18,291 nt of DNA from Clostridiales bacterium UBA4717 (GTDB taxonomy: Bacteria > Bacillota > Clostridia > Oscillospirales > CAG-272), in contig DHJP01000184.1 in NCBI GenBank assembly GCA_002404395.1, forward strand, positions 1 to 18,291, written 5' to 3'. The position numbers and the translations under genes were made by a program. Below are positions 14,934 through 18,291 of the stretch, in pieces. Each line of letters begins with the position of its first letter. Positions within the stretch are counted from its first letter, which is position 1. The notes below the pieces were generated by a model that was given only the letters and a program-made list of their open reading frames with translations, made no database searches and was not told where the DNA came from.

Positions 14934-16060
14934 TTTTCAACCAATACGGCTTTTCCGATGCGATCGGACTCATACGCCGCTTCCATAACGTGTTGAATGT
15001 GCGCCGCGTCATGCAGATCGGGATGAACAAAGCGGTCGTTCGACTTTACCGCACCCAGAAATTCGTACATACTGCCGAGGTGTCCGCGAAGCCAGCCGGC
15101 AGGCGCCTTTATTCCCGGGAATATTCCGGCAGGCGCCGCGTAGCGCCCGACACATTCGATCCGCGTAAAGCCCTTATCGCCGCCGAAATCGCCGCTGACG
15201 GCGGAATTGTCGTAAAACGAAAGGAAGTTCGGATCCATAAGCGAAAATCTCAGACTGCCCTCGGTTCCGTATATTTCAAGCGTCAGATCATCATTTGCGC
15301 CGACAGCTATTTTGCTTGCCTCTATGGTACCGACCGCCCCCGATTCAAGCTCAGCGATCATATAAAACGCCTCGTCGGCGTTGGTCTCCCACTCTTTTCC
15401 GTCCGCTCCGCAACGCTTTTTGAATGCGATCTGAGATCTGCCGGTAACGCTTGCCACTCTTCCGCAAAGATAATATACTAAGTCTATTGCGTGCGAGCCG
15501 AGATCGAAAAGCACTCCGCCGCCGCAGATATCGCGATTCTGCTTCCAACCGGCTTTTTTGGCGGTATCGGTACAGCTTGAATGCAGATACGCACAGCGGA
15601 AAGAAATCACTCTGCCGATCTTTCCCGAATCCATAAGCGCTTTTGCGCGGAGAATGGCGCTGAGATATCGGTTGTTGAACACGATCCTGCCGACAATGCC
15701 CTTTTCATCGGCAAGCTTTGCGATCTCATCCGCCTCTGCCGCAGTAGTGCAGAGCGGCTTTTCGCAGTATACGTGTTTGCCTGCGGCGATCGCTTTTTTT
15801 AAGGTTTCAAAATGGCAAATATTCGGCGTGCAGATATCAATTATATCAATATCGTTTCGACAGATCAACTCGTCTTCATTTTGAGCCGCCGTTTCAAATC
15901 CGAAACGCGCACACGCTTCACGCGCGTGTTCGGGATTTTTGGTGCAGACCCCGACGATCTTGGCATCCGGCAGCTCGCCGCCGTAATAATACTTTATATT
16001 ATCCACAGCCCATGCATGAGTCCGCCCCATTGAGCCGAATCCGATAAGTCCGATATTCAT
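14930..16060 (-). CDS. Gfo/Idh/MocA family NAD(P)-dependent oxidoreductase
   Basis: A probable sugar, inositol or sugar-acid dehydrogenase; the substrate cannot be read from the sequence. It has 376 residues. An N-terminal Rossmann fold has the dinucleotide-binding GFGSMG (residues 7-12). The EKP motif (E100-K101-P102, in YCEKPL) holds the catalytic lysine. A C-terminal alpha/beta domain has GGGVLFDLGSHAIDL near 190, whose Asp and His are typical of the active site. AAAGGAAAG (16068-16076) precedes the ATG. It is the first gene of a minus-strand operon with its own promoter, followed by coaE, a lytic transglycosylase and an M18 peptidase. The nearby KDPG aldolase makes a sugar-acid role possible, but that is inference. 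Confidence 0.9.
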   Translation of the reverse strand: MNIGLIGFGSMGRTHAWAVDNIKYYYGGELPDAKIVGVCTKNPEHAREACARFGFETAAQNEDELICRNDIDIIDICTPNICHFETLKKAIAAGKHVYCEKPLCTTAAEADEIAKLADEKGIVGRIVFNNRYLSAILRAKALMDSGKIGRVISFRCAYLHSSCTDTAKKAGWKQNRDICGGGVLFDLGSHAIDLVYYLCGRVASVTGRSQIAFKKRCGADGKEWETNADEAFYMIAELESGAVGTIEASKIAVGANDDLTLEIYGTEGSLRFSLMDPNFLSFYDNSAVSGDFGGDKGFTRIECVGRYAAPAGIFPGIKAPAGWLRGHLGSMYEFLGAVKSNDRFVHPDLHDAAHIQHVMEAAYESDRIGKAVLVEK

Positions 16061-16116
16061 GAATGATCTTTCCTTTCAGTATACAGATCCGCAGCGAAAA
16101 CGGGATCTCTCACTAT

Positions 16117-16145
16117 ATTATACTTCCGCGAACGCAAAAATACAA
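16117..16145 (-). promoter_or_regulatory. Sigma-A promoter of the Gfo/Idh-coaE operon
   Basis: On the minus strand, TTGTAT (16145-16140) and TATAAT (16122-16117) are 17 nt apart. The start near 16110 gives a ~50-nt leader before the ATG at 16060. The promoter lies just downstream of the small membrane-protein gene ending at 16174. Confidence 0.7.
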
Positions 16146-16173
16146 TAGTTTATGAGAAATCCCGTTAAAATAT

Positions 16174-16425
16174 TCAATTTTTGAAAAGCGAAATATCTGA
16201 TTCCGCATAGGCGGCAACGATTCCCGATATCCACACTATGTTGAGCATTCCGCAAACATCATAAAGCATCGACCTGCCGTAGACCCGTCTCAACGCCGAA
16301 TCATATGCGTCGATGCCGGAAGATATGTAAATATTGAGCACGCCGAGCAATACAAATATTAAAAAGAAGCCGGCGCAAAGCGTATAAAAAACCCGCCGCC
16401 TTGTGACGGCATCAAAATTTTTCAG
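16174..16425 (-). CDS. Small membrane protein entered by CTG start or +1 frameshift
   Basis: An 83-residue open frame with no usable ATG, GTG or TTG near its 5' end. It reads (CTG)KNFDAVTRRRVFYTLC, then a hydrophobic stretch (GFFLIFVLLGVLNIYIS), a polar middle (GIDAYDSALRRVYGRSMLYD) and a second hydrophobic helix (VCGMLNIVWISGIVAAYA). That is the layout of a two-helix membrane protein. The SD GGAGG (part of GGGAGGG, 16432-16438) is 7 nt before CTG 16425. It is only about 3 nt before ATG 16429, which opens MSEKF and stops at TGA (16414-16412). A +1 slip on TTT-TGA would join MSEKF to DAVTRRR. A sequencing or real one-base indel would give the same picture. A promoter precedes it. Function unknown. 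Confidence 0.5.
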   Translation of the reverse strand: MKNFDAVTRRRVFYTLCAGFFLIFVLLGVLNIYISSGIDAYDSALRRVYGRSMLYDVCGMLNIVWISGIVAAYAESDISLFKN

Positions 16426-16456
16426 ACATATCCCTCCCGATATTCAGTACAGTTAA

Positions 16457-16485
16457 ATTATACAACAATATCGGAAAAAAGTCAT
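16457..16485 (-). promoter_or_regulatory. Likely promoter of the small membrane-protein gene
   Basis: On the minus strand, ATGACT (16485-16480) and TATAAT (16462-16457) are 17 nt apart. The -35 matches four of six consensus bases and the -10 is perfect. The start would be near 16450, about 25 nt before the CTG codon at 16425. Confidence 0.55.
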
Positions 16486-16512
16486 TGCAAAAAATTTGGA
16501 AGCGCATGAATA

Positions 16513-16890
16513 AAACGGATCGAACCTGTAAGCCGGGTTCTGTAATCGGCAATCATCTATCTCCGCGCGTCGTTACCGCCGCGCTCCGAATTGCTTCGTG
16601 CCACCAAAGAATCTCTGTCGGGCAAACATGGCATAAGCCGTTCTCAGGTGTTGCTTCGGATAGGGTTTACAGCGCTCCCGTGTTGCCATGGGACCGGGTG
16701 AGCTCTTACCTCGCCTTTCCACCCTTACCGCGGGGCGACGGTGTCACCTCACGGCGGTATATCTCTGTTGCACTATCCCGGAGGTTTCCCTCGGCGGACG
16801 TTATCCGTTATCCCGCCCTGTGAAGCCCGGACTTTCCTCATGGTAATACCTTTCGGCGACATACCACGCGATTGCCCGACCCGGTCGCAC
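16513..16890 (-). ncRNA. rnpB: RNase P RNA, bacterial A type
   Basis: The catalytic RNA that removes tRNA 5' leaders. Minus-strand hallmarks appear in order: GAGGAAAGTCCGGGCTTC (5' half of P4 and its junction), GTGCAACAGAGATATACCGCC, GGTAAGGGTGGAAAGGCG followed by AGGTAAGAGCTCACC, and ACAGAACCCGGCTTA (3' half of P4) near the end. The ends can pair as P1: GGGTCG (about 16880-16875) with CGATCC (16522-16517), one wobble. The layout matches the A-type fold. The 3' end is approximate; a T-rich stretch (GTTTTATT) follows P1. The promoter is at 16896-16924. Confidence 0.95.
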
Positions 16891-16895
16891 TGATA

Positions 16896-16924
16896 ATTAT
16901 ACCACAACACGGCGGCTATGTCAA
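16896..16924 (-). promoter_or_regulatory. Consensus rnpB promoter overlapping the GNAT stop codon
   Basis: On the minus strand, TTGACA (16924-16919) and TATAAT (16901-16896) are exactly 17 nt apart, a full consensus. The TGA inside TTGACA (16923-16921) is the stop codon of the upstream acetyltransferase gene. Confidence 0.88.
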
Positions 16925-17541
16925 GTGTTTTCTTCGGATTCGCGCGGCGCGGGTGTCCAGTCGCGTCTCAGCATCGCGTACGAATACTCGTCCGAGAAGC
17001 GCTTTGAGCTCTTTTTATTTGGTTGTCTCGCTTCAAGAAACAGCCCCTCGCGCCGCATTCCGATATTTTCCATGACCTTTCTCGAGCCGTAGTTCTCCGC
17101 GTCGCAGTGCGCGCAGAGTCTGTGGAGCCCGAGCTCGCCGAAGCCGAAATCCACGAGAAATCTTCCGAGCTCGCTCCCGTACCCGAGCTTCTGCTTGTCG
17201 CGGCGGATTATCCAGCCGAGCTCTCCGGAGCCGTAGCCGGGATATCCGGGCGACGCCGCCTCCGGCACTCCGGGTCTCACCGGTCCGCTCACCGAGATCA
17301 GACCGCCGCCGATGAGCGTATCGGAAGACCGTTCGATTACAGCGAAGAGATATTCTTCGGGGCGAGGCGATTCCGCCGCGGCTATGGCGTCCTCTATGAA
17401 CTCGCGCGTTTCCTCCGGCGTGTTCGGACCCCAGAGCATATAGGTCAGGTTCTCCGGGTCGGACGAGTACGCGTGGACGGCGTCAAAATCGGTCGGCTCA
17501 TATGGGCGCAGGATGAGCCGCGCGGTCTTGTATGTTTTCAT
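16921..17541 (-). CDS. GNAT N-acetyltransferase, RimJ/RimL-like
   Basis: Transfers an acetyl group from acetyl-CoA to an amine; the target is unknown. The family includes ribosomal-protein N-terminal acetyltransferases and many small-molecule enzymes. The 206 residues begin TARLILRPYEPTDFDAVHAY, the usual RimJ/RimL opening. Next come FAVIERSSDTLIGGGLIS, the GELGWII-RRDKQKLGYGSELGR stretch (acetyl-CoA loop region) and HRLCAHCDAENYGSRKVMENIGMRREG. A Pro/Gly-rich insert (PVRPGVPEAASPGYPGYGSG, about 107-126) separates two core strands and is unusual. AGGA lies 7 nt before the ATG. The gene is clearly GC-richer (about 63% in sampled lines) than its neighbours, which hints at recent transfer. It ends inside the rnpB promoter. 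Confidence 0.88.
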   Translation of the reverse strand: MKTYKTARLILRPYEPTDFDAVHAYSSDPENLTYMLWGPNTPEETREFIEDAIAAAESPRPEEYLFAVIERSSDTLIGGGLISVSGPVRPGVPEAASPGYPGYGSGELGWIIRRDKQKLGYGSELGRFLVDFGFGELGLHRLCAHCDAENYGSRKVMENIGMRREGLFLEARQPNKKSSKRFSDEYSYAMLRRDWTPAPRESEENT

Positions 17542-17572
17542 TTGCTTTTCCTTTTGCGATGATTAAAATTAA

Positions 17573-17760
17573 TTTTCAACAGCCGCGCCGGATATTTATC
17601 AACACTTTCCAACGCCGTAAGTGTGGAAAATTCCGGGGCGCGGATGCGCGGTTTTACACAGTTTCAACATGGTTATCAACAGCCTCGCGGCGTCATGCGA
17701 CAGAGTTTTACATGATTTGGCACAGATTGTCACACCGCTTTTCAACAGGTGTGTTGAGAA
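17573..17760. other. Cluster of DnaA-box-like 9-mers in an AT-rich spacer
   Basis: Within about 190 bp there are TTTTCAACA (17573-17581), TTATCAACA (17596-17604), TTTTCCACA on the minus strand (17630-17622), TTTTACACA (17652-17660), TTATCAACA (17673-17681), TTTTCAACA (17739-17747) and TTCTCAACA on the minus strand (17760-17752). Most differ from TTATNCACA at one or two positions. The last two form an inverted pair. No gene is seen in this stretch, and neither dnaA nor dnaN is near. It could be a DnaA-binding or titration site, or only promoter DNA. Confidence 0.4.
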
Positions 17761-17772
17761 GCCGGCGGTAAC

Positions 17773-18291
17773 TCAGAAAAAGTATTTTTTCTCAAGACCG
17801 CGGTACTGTATCGCTTCGGATATGTGGTTCTTCTGGATATTCTCGCTCCCCGCGAGGTCGGCGATTGTTCTCGCCACGCGAAGTATCCGGTCATACCCGC
17901 GACCCGAGAGCTGGAACTTTTCGTGAGCGGTCTGCATGATTGCCAGCGCGTCTCCGTCAAGATGGCAGAAACGGTTTATATGCCGCTCGTTCATCGCCGC
18001 GTTGAAGCGTATCGGGGCTATCGTATTGTCGTTTTCCGCGGCTGACGCGAAACGTTCTATCGCGAACTTTCTCGCTTTGTTGACTCTGGCGCGGATTTCC
18101 GCGGACGACTCGTAGCGGCGGTTAGTATCGGACAGATCGTCAAACGACAGCGCGTTGACCTCTATCTGCATATCTATGCGGTCGAGAAGAGGTCCGCTGA
18201 TCCTTGAACGGTATTTTTTGATATCCTCCGGTTTGCACGTGCAGCGATTGGTCGGGCTTCCGAAATTCCCGCATTTGCATGGGTTCATGGC
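17773..18291 (-). CDS. comM: ComM/YifB-family AAA+ ATPase, C-terminal part (truncated by window edge)
   Basis: The 172 residues seen are the C-terminal third of a Mg-chelatase-like AAA+ protein; ComM is known as a hexameric helicase for branch migration during natural transformation. The visible sequence opens AMNPCKCGNFGSPTNRCTCKP, with the family's four-cysteine cluster, then ISGPLLDRIDMQIEV (arginine-finger/sensor region). The Mg_chelatase_C helices follow: SSAEIRARVNKARKFA, FQLSGRGYDRILRVARTIADLAGS and HISEAIQYRG, ending LEKKYFF. The frame is open through base 18291, so the start and Walker motifs lie outside the window. Confidence 0.92.
   Translation of the reverse strand, partial: AMNPCKCGNFGSPTNRCTCKPEDIKKYRSRISGPLLDRIDMQIEVNALSFDDLSDTNRRYESSAEIRARVNKARKFAIERFASAAENDNTIAPIRFNAAMNERHINRFCHLDGDALAIMQTAHEKFQLSGRGYDRILRVARTIADLAGSENIQKNHISEAIQYRGLEKKYFF

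Noticed and set aside
16485..16823. 112-codon plus-strand frame
   Set aside because: Runs antisense through RNase P RNA, whose conserved core explains the sequence.
17023..17562. 179-codon plus-strand frame opposite the GNAT gene
   Set aside because: Shadow in GC-rich DNA; the minus strand has clear GNAT motifs and a good SD.
17737..17762. GCTTTTCAACA/TGTTGAGAAGC stem as a comM terminator
   Set aside because: No T-run follows on the minus strand; the inverted repeat is better described as part of the DnaA-box-like cluster.
1..18291. CRISPR arrays, tRNA or rRNA genes, insertion sequences, toxin-antitoxin pairs
   Set aside because: I saw no regularly spaced repeats, no tRNA-like cloverleaf core, and no transposase or integrase motif on either strand.

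Overview
The window looks like chromosomal DNA of an uncultured Firmicutes bacterium, probably a Clostridia gut lineage (Oscillospirales-like). The basis is roughly 50% GC, strong GGAGG-type Shine-Dalgarno (SD) sites, several near-perfect sigma-A promoters, an A-type RNase P RNA and clostridial-type MurD, M18 peptidase and ComEC/ComM proteins. The taxonomic placement is inference. There is no phage, IS, integrase, tRNA, rRNA or CRISPR array.

Layout. 121-2112 (-): GH35 glycosidase. Its promoter is divergent from that of comEC (2345-4621, +), whose 3' end overlaps a convergent membrane protein (4551-4997, -) by 71 bp. 4998-5311: promoter flanked by a 10-bp inverted repeat, then a ~180-nt structured leader. 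5312-11150 (+): DUF1351-like/DEDDh exonuclease fusion, murD, an Lhr-type helicase and a membrane protein with an Ada-like Cys module, closed by a strong bidirectional terminator (11151-11213). 11221-16060 (-), facing it: KDPG aldolase-VOC fusion, M18 aminopeptidase, lytic transglycosylase, coaE and a Gfo/Idh oxidoreductase, three of them coupled by ATGA overlaps. 16174-16425 (-): a small membrane protein with no normal start codon. ~16513-16890 (-): rnpB, whose -35 box lies on the stop codon of a GC-rich GNAT acetyltransferase (16921-17541, -). 17562-17772: AT-rich spacer with many DnaA-box-like 9-mers. 17773-18291 (-): C-terminus of a ComM/YifB ATPase, cut by the window edge.

How the genes work together. 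Several products handle nucleic acid: ComEC (DNA import), the exonuclease fusion, the Lhr-like helicase, ComM (branch migration in transformation) and rnpB. Others are cell-wall genes (murD, lytic transglycosylase) or carbon and cofactor genes (GH35, KDPG aldolase, Gfo/Idh, CoaE). The best candidate for something undescribed is the exonuclease fusion: a phage-type DUF1351 module joined to a proofreading-type exonuclease, behind a leader with two mutually exclusive hairpins at the start codon. Second is the small membrane protein at 16174-16425, whose frame can be entered only by CTG initiation or a +1 shift at UUU-UGA.
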